Assembly: GCF_001598555.1 (NCBI RefSeq)
Contig: NZ_BCZE01000007.1
Location: 19,552-83,551 of the forward strand
DNA: 64,000 nucleotides
Source of the DNA: Novosphingobium rosa NBRC 15208
GTDB lineage: Bacteria > Pseudomonadota > Alphaproteobacteria > Sphingomonadales > Sphingomonadaceae
Reading direction: 5' to 3'
The notes below the pieces were generated by a model that was not told the origin of the DNA, ran no database searches, and saw only the letters and a list, made by a program, of their open reading frames with translations. Shown here piece after piece: positions 9,591 to 16,646 of this stretch (position 1 is the stretch's first letter; every line of letters starts with the position of its first letter). The position numbers and the translations under genes were made by a program.

Positions 9591-9635
9591 GTGCGAGGGG
9601 GTTACCCCCTCGCGCTCCCGGAACGTCTTCCGACG
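9591..9635 (+). repeat. Palindromic repeat copy 4, left end of composite element 2
   Basis: Palindrome GCGAGGGGGTTACCCCCTCGC at 9593-9613, tail GCTCCC, then four bases and the accessory box CGTCTTCCGACG at 9624-9635. Its inverted partner is at 9803. CGCCGCAGGC (9692-9701) and GCCTGCGGCG (9743-9752) lie inside, the same inner pair as in the composite at 6762-6991. Confidence 0.85.
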
Positions 9636-9802
9636 AGAGGGCAGCGGCTCCTAAATGTAGCGCCCAGCCTCTCCACCTGCGCAGCATAAAGCGCCGCAGG
9701 CAATCGATCCGCAGATCGATACATAGCGCAGGCGATTTACAGGCCTGCGGCGCTGCAACGTTAGCCCTATGGTCGAACCCGAAGCGCCACGCAGACAAAA
9801 AT

Positions 9803-9829
9803 GGGAGCGCGAGGGGATAATCCCCTCGC
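9803..9829 (-). repeat. Palindromic repeat copy 5, right end of composite element 2
   Basis: GGGAGC leader plus perfect palindrome GCGAGGGGATAATCCCCTCGC at 9809-9829, inverted relative to copy 4. It lies 20 bases beyond the stop codon of the minus-strand DUF3297 gene. Confidence 0.85.
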
Positions 9830-9848
9830 ACCTTACTTTTCTTAAACC

Positions 9849-10157
9849 TTAAGCCTTGGCCACCGGGGCGTCTTCACCCAGATCCTCGAACCATGCTTCC
9901 ACGGGCCCGCTCAGCTTGATCGTCAGCGGATTGCCCTTGCGGTCCATCGACTTGCCGGCCTGCACGCGCACCCAGCCTTCGGAGATCGAGTATTCCTCGA
10001 CATTGTTGCGCACCACGCCCTTGAAGCGGATGCCGATGCCGCGCTGGAGCAGGTCCGCGTTGAAATGCGGGCTGGCGGGGTTGATCGCCAGACGGTCGGG
10101 CGGGGTATCCGCGCCGGTGGTGGTGGCGGGCGAGCTGGTTTCTGGCGTGTCAGTCAT
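9849..10157 (-). CDS. DUF3297 family protein
   Basis: 102 residues from the ATG at 10157 (MTDTPETSSP). The frame opens at 10193, but the added residues are not family-like. The core (PPDRLAINPASPHFN, then RGIGIRFKGVV and EEYSISEGWVRVQ) matches the small conserved DUF3297 family, common in proteobacteria and without known function. It is cytosolic by appearance, single-domain and at family length. The gene is monocistronic, divergent from the tRNA-Val pair and followed by a composite repeat. Confidence 0.8.
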   Translation of the reverse strand: MTDTPETSSPATTTGADTPPDRLAINPASPHFNADLLQRGIGIRFKGVVRNNVEEYSISEGWVRVQAGKSMDRKGNPLTIKLSGPVEAWFEDLGEDAPVAKA

Positions 10158-10236
10158 GGTGTTGCTCAATAATTTTCGCGAGCCACTTGTCAACGTCGCG
10201 CGGTGCGTCTAGTGGCGCCTCTCCGCAAGTGACAGC

Positions 10237-10311
10237 GGGCGCGTAGCTCAGCGGTAGAGCACACCCTTCACACGGGTGGGGTCACAGGTTCAATCCCTGT
10301 CGCGCCCACCA
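10237..10311 (+). tRNA. tRNA-Val (anticodon CAC), copy 1
   Basis: Cloverleaf with acceptor GGGCGCG/CGCGCCC, D-arm TAGCTCAGCGGTAGAGC, anticodon loop TTCACAC (CAC reads GUG) and TTCAATC in the T loop. The CCA end is encoded. 75 bases. Confidence 0.97.
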
Positions 10312-10362
10312 TCCTTTGGGATGGCCAGTCACTCGGAACCCGCCCGATTGGTTTCGGGATGC

Positions 10363-10437
10363 GGGCGCGTAGCTCAGCGGTAGAGCACACCCTTCACACG
10401 GGTGGGGTCACAGGTTCAATCCCTGTCGCGCCCACCA
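10363..10437 (+). tRNA. tRNA-Val (anticodon CAC), copy 2
   Basis: Identical in sequence to the copy at 10237, separated by a 51-base spacer, so a tandem duplication. The CCA end merges into a hairpin CCATGAAAT / ATTTCATGG (10435-10457) that may help 3' end formation or termination. Confidence 0.97.
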
Positions 10438-10667
10438 TGAAATCCTTCATTTCATGGTGATTTCCCGGGCCGCCGATGCGGCGAACCGTGCCCTGACTGC
10501 GCCATGCGCATAAAATCCCCCTTGCATCGCTGAAAAACACGCGGAAATCCGGGGATCTTTCAGTCAATCGATTGAAGCCGCAAGCATTCGTTACAATTTT
10601 TTACCCACAATGCCCTTCTCTTGTGTAAACTGCGGCCATCACGGGTCCATCAAGGAGAGAAGTCGCC

Positions 10668-11162
10668 ATGGCTAATGAAACATTGCTTACGCTTGCCGCC
10701 GATATTGTTTCGGCGCATGTCAGCAACAACACTGTGTCCAATGACGACCTGCCTCGCCTGATCCAGTCGGTTTACGGTTCGCTGCAGGGTCTGGGTCAGG
10801 AAGCTCCGGTGGAGCACAAGCCGGAACCGGCGGTGTCGGTGCGGGCCTCGCTCAAGTCCGATACGCTGACGTGTCTGGATTGCGGCACCAAGATGAAGAT
10901 GCTCAAGCGCCATCTGGCCACCGATCACGGGCTGAGCCCGGCGGAATATCGCGCGCGCTGGGGCCTGAATGCCGATTATCCGATGGTCGCGCCCGATTAT
11001 GCCGCGCGCCGCAAGGAGCTGGCCGTGAAGATCGGTCTGGGCCGCAAGCCTGCCGGTGACGACGCGGCGGCCAAGAAGCCCCGTGCGGTCGCCAAGGATG
11101 GCGCGGCGCCGGCCAAGCGCGGCCCCCGCAAGAAGGCTGAGAGCGAAGCCAGCGCGGCTTGA
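10668..11162 (+). CDS. MucR family zinc-finger transcriptional regulator
   Basis: 164 residues. The central C2H2-type finger has Cys69, Cys72, His82 and His87 (LTCLDCGTKMKMLKRHLATDH region), followed by the MucR/Ros signature GLSPAEYRARWGL and DYPMVAPDYAA. MucR/Ros proteins are alphaproteobacterial regulators and H-NS-like DNA binders controlling exopolysaccharide, motility and symbiosis or virulence genes. The C-terminus is Lys/Ala-rich (about 125-164), which may add non-specific DNA affinity. A strong AAGGAGAG precedes the ATG. The upstream 230 bases are AT-rich and include TTACAATTTTTTACCC. Confidence 0.9.
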   Translation: MANETLLTLAADIVSAHVSNNTVSNDDLPRLIQSVYGSLQGLGQEAPVEHKPEPAVSVRASLKSDTLTCLDCGTKMKMLKRHLATDHGLSPAEYRARWGLNADYPMVAPDYAARRKELAVKIGLGRKPAGDDAAAKKPRAVAKDGAAPAKRGPRKKAESEASAA

Positions 11163-11169
11163 GGTTTTC

Positions 11170-11198
11170 GGCGGGGCCCTTACGGCGCCCCGCCCCTT
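11170..11198. terminator. Hairpin between convergent mucR-like and ybhN-like genes
   Basis: GGCGGGGC / GCCCCGCC arms (11170-11177 and 11187-11194) with a 9-base loop. GC-rich with only a short pyrimidine tract after it, so a modest terminator. Confidence 0.5.
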
Positions 11199-12295
11199 CA
11201 ACCATCCGGATGCGGCGCGATGGCGCGGCGCATCAGCATCAGCCCCGGCAGCAACGGCAGCCATAGCGTCAGCACCCGCAGCAGCAGCGTGGCCGCCAGC
11301 CCCGTGCCGGAGGGCACGCCCATCAGGCTGAGCATCAGCGTGCAGGTCGCCTCGAAACTGCCCAGCCCCAGCGGCACCGGCCCCAGCGTGATGACGATCG
11401 AGGCCATCATGAAGGCGATATAGGCCGTGACCAGTTCGGCCCACAATCCTGTATTCTGGCCAGCCGAAACCTGCCCCAGCGCCCGCAGGCAGGCCAGCAG
11501 CGTGAAGGCGTCGAGCAAAAAGATCAGCGCGTTCCAGAACGTCACCTGAGCGATCAGCGGGCGGTCCCTCAGCAGAGCGCCGGGCGCCTCGCCCACTGTC
11601 ACCAGCAGATCGCGCACAAAGCCCAGCTTCGCCATCCAGCGCGGCAACGGATGGCGCCCGCGCTGCCTCAGCCACAGCGCCGTGCCGGGAATAGCCATCG
11701 CCACCAGCAGGAACAGGCTGACCAGTCCGGTGATCCACAGCATCACATGCCCATGCAGCCAGAGCAGCGCCAGCATCGCCACAGCGAACACCGCATAGGC
11801 TGCATAAAAGCCGATCATTGAGAGAATCAGCGCCGCCACCGAAGCGCCGCGCGGCACGCCGTTCAGCATCAGTTGGTCCACCAGCACCACATTGCCGCCA
11901 AGCCCGGCGCTGGGGAGCGCCTGATCGGCAAAGAGCTTGGTGATCGCGATGCGCAGCAGGCGCGGCATCGGCTGAGGATGCCCGGCATGGCGCAGCACGG
12001 CCTGCCAGCCCAGCGCGAGGGCCACATAGGTCAGGATCTGCAGGCCCAGCGCCGCCGCCAGCCAGTCGGGGCTGGCCTTGCCGACCAGCATCAGCAGATG
12101 CGCGATCTCATGGCGACGCAGCACGGCCGCCACCAGCGCCCCCACCAGCATGATGCCGAAAAACCAGCCGCGCCAGCGCCCGGAAGCAACAGCCCCGCCA
12201 GGAGCAGATCTGGCCGGGTCAGCCACCAAGGAGACACCGCCGCCCTTTTGTGCCCAACCCTTGCGGGTGAAGCCTGATTGCCGGGTCTGTGCCAA
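11198..12295 (-). CDS. YbhN/UPF0104 (LPG synthase TM-like) integral membrane protein
   Basis: About 365 residues with roughly eight hydrophobic segments, for instance GWFFGIMLVGALVAAVL (about 44-60), LAAALGLQILTYVALALGW and LVSLFLLVAMAIPG. The LADQALPSAGLGGNV-type loop and the late VPLGLGSFEA segment are typical of the UPF0104/lysylphosphatidylglycerol synthetase transmembrane family. Function is unassigned: lipid or isoprenoid-linked transport or flipping is suspected for relatives. No ATG suits the N-terminus; the given start is a TTG, and GTG 12226 is an alternative. It may be followed in transcription by nothing, as it converges on the mucR-like gene. Confidence 0.75.
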   Translation of the reverse strand: MAQTRQSGFTRKGWAQKGGGVSLVADPARSAPGGAVASGRWRGWFFGIMLVGALVAAVLRRHEIAHLLMLVGKASPDWLAAALGLQILTYVALALGWQAVLRHAGHPQPMPRLLRIAITKLFADQALPSAGLGGNVVLVDQLMLNGVPRGASVAALILSMIGFYAAYAVFAVAMLALLWLHGHVMLWITGLVSLFLLVAMAIPGTALWLRQRGRHPLPRWMAKLGFVRDLLVTVGEAPGALLRDRPLIAQVTFWNALIFLLDAFTLLACLRALGQVSAGQNTGLWAELVTAYIAFMMASIVITLGPVPLGLGSFEATCTLMLSLMGVPSGTGLAATLLLRVLTLWLPLLPGLMLMRRAIAPHPDG

Positions 12296-12348
12296 GGAGT
12301 CTCATGGCGATGAAATGCGGTCAGCCTTGCACTGGTTCCTGACGAAGA

Positions 12349-12843
12349 TCAGGGCTGCGCTTTCCAGCAGGGCGCCAGCGCCTCCAGCGAGCGATCGACC
12401 CAGTCCGCCAGCGACGAACCGACATTCGAACTGATCCTTATCTCCCCTCCCGCATCGGAGGAGGGCACGCTCAGCGTGTAGATCGCGCCATCCATAACGA
12501 TGGTCATCTCCTGCCCTGGCACGCCATAAGGTGCGGGCCGGGGCATGGTGATGCCACCCATGGCGGCCATCACCGGGCGAATCGCCGGGCAGCTTGCGCT
12601 GTCGGCCCATTGCACCCGGGTCTGGCGACCGCGGCCATGGTTGGCGGGCGCCTGCCGGGTGAAGCGCAGCCGATAGGCGAAAGGCGCGCCCTGAGGGCTC
12701 TCGCCAGTGGCGATATCCACCGTCTCGCGCACCCGGTTGAGCGCGCCGGCCCGGCTGAATTGCGCCCATTGGTTCAGCAAAGGGCTGTTGGCGGCGGCAT
12801 CCTGAACAGGCGCTTGAGCGAACATCAGCAACAAAGGCAGCAT
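12349..12843 (-). CDS. Hypothetical exported protein
   Basis: 164 residues from the ATG at 12843 (MLPLLLMFAQAPVQDA), which is preceded by GGGATGGGGA; the frame extends to 12900. The short hydrophobic start looks like a minimal signal peptide. The rest is soluble, with two Cys residues (PAIRP region and near the C-terminus, APCWKAQP) that could form a disulfide. I recognise no family. It is divergent from the DszC-like gene at 13081 and lies upstream of the ybhN-like gene on the same strand, 53 bases away. Confidence 0.6.
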   Translation of the reverse strand: MLPLLLMFAQAPVQDAAANSPLLNQWAQFSRAGALNRVRETVDIATGESPQGAPFAYRLRFTRQAPANHGRGRQTRVQWADSASCPAIRPVMAAMGGITMPRPAPYGVPGQEMTIVMDGAIYTLSVPSSDAGGEIRISSNVGSSLADWVDRSLEALAPCWKAQP

Positions 12844-12979
12844 GCGGCCATCCCCATCCCGTGGCGGGATCAGACTGACATGCTGAAAAGATCTTCTCAA
12901 CGCGAATCAGCCGTTTCGGAGCCGTTCGGGCCCGGGGGCATGAAGCTGGGTCATCGCAGTCGACATTATATCTACCATG

Positions 12980-12994
12980 CCAATAGGTTTTAAG
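12980..12994 (+). promoter_or_regulatory. Candidate operator motif 1 of the sulfur cluster
   Basis: CCAATAGGTTTTAAG, about 87 bases upstream of the DszC-like start. A similar AGGNTTNA element occurs upstream of the OYE operon (19271-19289, minus strand) and of the ABC operon (19496-19508). Resemblance noted by eye only. Confidence 0.3.
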
Positions 12995-13080
12995 ATGTAT
13001 ATGAGGGTCTCTGATCCGAGTCCCCGGCATGAGCGCGCATGGCCGCATGGCCCGCGCCTGATGCCTCAAGGAGAGTTTGC

Positions 13081-14349
13081 ATGCCCGAAGCCCTGACGCT
13101 CGCCAAAGTCCCGCCCCATGGGTCCGGGCGCGAACCAGCCCCGCCCCCCCTGACGCGCGAGGCGATCCTGGCCCGTCTGCCCGAGTTGCTGGAGACCGTG
13201 GCCAAGGGCGCCGCCGAGCGCGAGCGCAGCCGCGAACTGCCCTTCCATCTCTTCGACGATCTGCGCCGCACCGGCCTCACCTTTCTGCGCGTGCCCGAAG
13301 TGCTGGGCGGACCGGGCGGCAGCTTTTCCGATCAGCTGGAGGTGACTGTCGCGCTGGCCTCTGCCGATTCCGGTGTGGCCCATGCGCTGCGCAGCCATTT
13401 CGCCTTTCTCGAAAGTCTGGCGATCGATCCCGCCGCCGAAGCCAGCCGCAAGCATGCCCCTCAGGTGCTGGCGGGCAAGATCTTCGGCGGCGCGCATATG
13501 GAGATCAACACGCCGCGCCCCAACCAGTTTCGCACCCGCCTGACGCGTGAGGGAACGCATTACCGCCTCAACGGTGAGAAATATTACGCCACCGGCGCGA
13601 TCTTCGCCGACTTCCACAGCTTCAGCGCCATGAACGAAGCCGATGAGATGATCCATGTGCTGCTGCCCGCCGGTCGCCCCGGCGTGACGCTGCTGGATGA
13701 CTGGGATGGCATGGGCCAGACCCTTTCGGCCAGCGGCACGGTGCTGCTGGAGAATGTGGAAGTCTTCCCCGAAGAGATCGGCGCACACCGCGGCAATGAT
13801 CCCTTCCGCCGCCGCCATGGCGCAACCCGCGCGCAATTGCATCTGGTGGCGGTGATGGGCGGCATCGTGCGCAATGTGCTGGCCGATGCCATCCATTTCA
13901 CCACCCAAAAGGCCCGCGCCGCCAAGCACAGCAGCGCGGACAAGGCGTCCGGCGATCCCTTTGTGCAGCAGACGGTGGGCGATCTTTCGGCGCTCTCGCA
14001 TGTGATCGATGTGACCATCGCCGATGTGGGCCGCCATCTGGACCGCAGCGCAGAGGCCTTCGCGGCAGGCGAGAGCGATCCCGAGGTGCTGGACCGCCTG
14101 GTCCTTGCGGCGCAACTCGCCAATTCCAAGGCGCAGATCATGGTGGGCCGTCTGGCGCAGCAGGCCGCCGAGCGCCTGTTCGACACCGGCGGTGGCTCGG
14201 CCATCCTGCGCAAGCAGGGGTTCGACCGGCACTGGCGCAATGTGCGGACCCTGCTCAACCACAATCCGGCGCTGCTGCGCGGGCGGGTGCTGGGCGATTA
14301 CTACCTCAACGCCGCGCGTGAGGATTTCGACGAGGGCCGGGTCTTCTGA
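13081..14349 (+). CDS. DszC/SfnB-like flavin-dependent monooxygenase (acyl-CoA dehydrogenase fold)
   Basis: 422 residues from the ATG at 13081, preceded by AAGGAG; the frame opens earlier at 13039 without a ribosome binding site. It has the three-part acyl-CoA dehydrogenase fold. The C-terminal GFDRHWRNVRT (380-390) and His394 in LLNHNP align with the DszC block that carries its catalytic His391, and His106 in HALRSHF aligns with DszC His92. The usual acyl-CoA dehydrogenase Glu base is not evident. DszC-type enzymes use FMNH2 and O2 to oxidise thioether sulfur to sulfoxide and sulfone; SfnB relatives work in sulfone use. Context with DszB- and DszA-like genes supports sulfur oxygenation. Substrate unknown. 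Confidence 0.8.
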   Translation: MPEALTLAKVPPHGSGREPAPPPLTREAILARLPELLETVAKGAAERERSRELPFHLFDDLRRTGLTFLRVPEVLGGPGGSFSDQLEVTVALASADSGVAHALRSHFAFLESLAIDPAAEASRKHAPQVLAGKIFGGAHMEINTPRPNQFRTRLTREGTHYRLNGEKYYATGAIFADFHSFSAMNEADEMIHVLLPAGRPGVTLLDDWDGMGQTLSASGTVLLENVEVFPEEIGAHRGNDPFRRRHGATRAQLHLVAVMGGIVRNVLADAIHFTTQKARAAKHSSADKASGDPFVQQTVGDLSALSHVIDVTIADVGRHLDRSAEAFAAGESDPEVLDRLVLAAQLANSKAQIMVGRLAQQAAERLFDTGGGSAILRKQGFDRHWRNVRTLLNHNPALLRGRVLGDYYLNAAREDFDEGRVF

Positions 14350-14371
14350 TCCTTCCTCACAAGCGGATGCA

Positions 14372-14408
14372 GAAAGGGGCGCCAATCGACTGGATTGGCG
14401 CCCCTTTC
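14372..14408. terminator. Bidirectional terminator
   Basis: 16-base perfect arms GAAAGGGGCGCCAATC / GATTGGCGCCCCTTTC with a 5-base loop, between the convergent DszC-like and rhodanese genes. Confidence 0.9.
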
Positions 14409-14424
14409 CTCATTGCCCGGCAGA

Positions 14425-15531
14425 TCAGGCCAGGGCTTCGGCCTTCTTGTCGGCGCGGGCGAAGGCATGGTGCAGAATGGCGATCTCGAAATTGCGGCGC
14501 GAGAGCCAATGCGCCACCGTGGCGGCGCGCACGCCATCCGCATCGTCGATCAGCACCAGCCGCGCGCCGCGCGTGGCGATGGTGCGGCTCGACAGGCCCA
14601 GCAGCTGGCCGCCTTCCGCCGGGAGCGTGCCTTCCAGATGCTCGGCGGCGTATTCCTCGGGGGTGCGCACATCGAGCAGATAGGTGGTGCGGTCCTTGTC
14701 CTCGGCCCAATTCCGCGCGGTGGCCAGATCGATATCCGGGAAGCGGGTTTTCGTTTCGAAACGCGCGGCATGATCGCGCCCGAAGGCGCGGCCCCCTTCG
14801 GTAACAGGGCCGTAAACGCGGGTCGCGCCGGTTTCCAGCTCCCAGCCCGCGCGGCGCCATGCGGCGGTGCCGTCCTCCAGATAGGAGACGCGGTTGACCA
14901 GCCCGGCATCGATCAGCGTCTGGGCTCCCAGAATGGCCCGCGGCAGACCCGCGCAGGACACCACGATATGCGTGGACGCCGAAGGCACCACATCGGACAC
15001 ATGCAGCAGCAGTTCGGCCCCGGGAATGTTCACCGCGCCGGGCACATGGTCGCGGGTGAATTCGGGGACGGTGCGCGTATCGATCACGATCACATCCTCG
15101 CCCTTCTCGCGCGCGATGGCCAGCTCCTGCACGGTGAAGGCAGGCGTGCCGCGCTCATCACGCACGGCGCGGGTGAAGTCATTGCCCGGAATATCGAAGG
15201 AGAGATGGGCATGCGGCCCGTTCACCCAGCCGGGAAAGCCGCCTTCCAGCGCCACCGTGCCGGTCCACCCCTGCCCCTGCAAAATCCGCGCGAAGGTCTC
15301 GGCGCTGTCATCGCCGCCATCGACCAGCACGGTGCGGATCACCTTGCGCGGCACATAGAGCCCGATCTGGTCCAGCAACACATCCTCGGGCACATTCTTG
15401 CCGAACAGCGGGCTGCCATAATAGGCGATGTCCCTGGGCGCGCGAATATCCACGACGGCCAGTTCCGCGCCATCCTGCAGCCATTGGGCGAAGGTGTCGG
15501 GGGAAATCGAAAGGTTCGAAGCTTGGGTCAT
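14425..15531 (-). CDS. Triple-rhodanese sulfurtransferase
   Basis: 368 residues with three rhodanese-like domains (about 8-110, 130-235 and 265-355). Each has the LVD/VID/LDVRxP-type strand, but only the middle one keeps a catalytic cysteine, Cys193 in the loop SCAGLPRA. At the matching sites the first domain reads VDGGDDSAET and the third IDDADGVRAA, with no Cys. Rhodaneses move sulfane sulfur between thiosulfate, persulfides and acceptors. Lying last in the OYE-SBP-DszB-like operon, it probably handles sulfite- or thiol-derived sulfur. GAGGAGAG precedes the ATG at 15531. No signal peptide, so cytoplasmic. Confidence 0.85.
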   Translation of the reverse strand: MTQASNLSISPDTFAQWLQDGAELAVVDIRAPRDIAYYGSPLFGKNVPEDVLLDQIGLYVPRKVIRTVLVDGGDDSAETFARILQGQGWTGTVALEGGFPGWVNGPHAHLSFDIPGNDFTRAVRDERGTPAFTVQELAIAREKGEDVIVIDTRTVPEFTRDHVPGAVNIPGAELLLHVSDVVPSASTHIVVSCAGLPRAILGAQTLIDAGLVNRVSYLEDGTAAWRRAGWELETGATRVYGPVTEGGRAFGRDHAARFETKTRFPDIDLATARNWAEDKDRTTYLLDVRTPEEYAAEHLEGTLPAEGGQLLGLSSRTIATRGARLVLIDDADGVRAATVAHWLSRRNFEIAILHHAFARADKKAEALA

Positions 15532-15566
15532 GCTCGTCTCTCCTCGGGAATGGGCGGCAGCGGCGA

Positions 15567-16622
15567 TCAGGCCGGTTGCAGATCGGCGGACAGCGCCAGC
15601 TGCTCCACCAGCGTTTCGGCCAGACGCAGGGGGGCGGGATCGATCCAGCTGTCGAAAGCGAAATCCTGAATGAAACCCTCGGCCACCAGATAGTCCTTCT
15701 GGGCGCGCAGGCCTGCCACGCTGGTTTCGGACAGGGTCACGGTGAAACGTTCATGGACATGCGGGCCGAAGCCGCGCTTCACGGCGGCTTGGGTAGCGCC
15801 GGTTTCCGCCGCGATGGCCTGCACCACCTCGTCATGATGGGTGCGGGCCCATTGCGCGGTCTTTTGCAGCACCGCCAGATAGCGCGCCACGATCAGCGGA
15901 TGGTTTTGCGCCAGATCGCGGTTCACCGTGATCGGACGCGGCGTGCCGGCATTGACGCGCAGCAGCGGGTCGCTCTGCTCGTTGATGTCGAGGATCGGGC
16001 GGAAGCCGTGGCGCTCGATCAGCGTGGCGCTGAAGGCCCCCTTGGCATAGACCGCATCGACCGTGCCATCGAGCAACCCTTGCGCGTTCAGGCGCAGCTT
16101 GGGGCTGGCGCCGACATCGCGCTCGGCCGCCGTGTCTTCGCGCAGATCGAAATCGCCGCCATGCAGATCGACGAAGATGACCTCGTCGCGCCCGATGCCG
16201 CCGATCTTCAGCGCGGTGAGCAGCCCGCGCAAATCCTCGGCGCGGCCAATATCCACGATCTGGCTGTCATGCCTGGGCAGGCCCAGCCGCGCGCCGCGCA
16301 GATCGGCGACAGTGCGCAAAGGGCTGTCCTCCCGCACCAGAATCAGCTGCTCCTCATCGACCCAGGTGATGCCGACGACCACCGTATCGCGGCCCTCGCC
16401 CCTGGCCCAGAGCGGGGGGACATTGCCGCCCTCGCGGAACTGGTTCTCATGGGTGTGGTCGAAGTGAGAGAGACGCACGGCCTTGTCCTGCGCGGCGCGG
16501 ATCGATTCCAGCGCCAGACCGTTGCGGGCGAACTCGCCATGCAGCCAGCGGAAATGCTGCGCGATGCCCGATGTGGTGGGCACGGGGCAGCGGGTGTACC
16601 AGATGGTTGTGGGCTCGGTCAT
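15567..16622 (-). CDS. DszB-like sulfinate desulfinase
   Basis: 351 residues with the periplasmic-binding-protein fold used by DszB, but no signal peptide, so probably a cytoplasmic enzyme rather than a transport component. The N-terminal YTRCPVP places Cys12 where DszB (2'-hydroxybiphenyl-2-sulfinate desulfinase) has its nucleophile Cys27 in YSNCPVP. His53, Arg63 and Gly66 in LSHFDHTHENQFREGG match DszB His60, Arg70 and Gly73 with identical spacing. It would cleave an organic sulfinate to sulfite and a desulfurised product. GAGGAGAG precedes the ATG. Automatic annotation would probably call it an ABC substrate-binding protein (SsuA-like); the conserved catalytic set argues against that. Confidence 0.8.
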   Translation of the reverse strand: MTEPTTIWYTRCPVPTTSGIAQHFRWLHGEFARNGLALESIRAAQDKAVRLSHFDHTHENQFREGGNVPPLWARGEGRDTVVVGITWVDEEQLILVREDSPLRTVADLRGARLGLPRHDSQIVDIGRAEDLRGLLTALKIGGIGRDEVIFVDLHGGDFDLREDTAAERDVGASPKLRLNAQGLLDGTVDAVYAKGAFSATLIERHGFRPILDINEQSDPLLRVNAGTPRPITVNRDLAQNHPLIVARYLAVLQKTAQWARTHHDEVVQAIAAETGATQAAVKRGFGPHVHERFTVTLSETSVAGLRAQKDYLVAEGFIQDFAFDSWIDPAPLRLAETLVEQLALSADLQPA

Positions 16623-16646
16623 GATACTCTCCTCGAAACTATGCCA

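Noticed and set aside
10650..11738. 362-codon minus-strand frame across the mucR-like gene
   Set aside because: It overlaps two well-supported genes and shows no recognisable domain.
12302..13069. 255-codon minus-strand frame overlapping the gene at 12349
   Set aside because: It is an alternative frame; the frame at 12349-12843 has a signal-like start and a ribosome binding site, and this one does not.
15567..16622. Sulfonate ABC transporter binding protein (SsuA)
   Set aside because: No signal peptide and the DszB catalytic residues are conserved; a separate binding lipoprotein already serves the importer.
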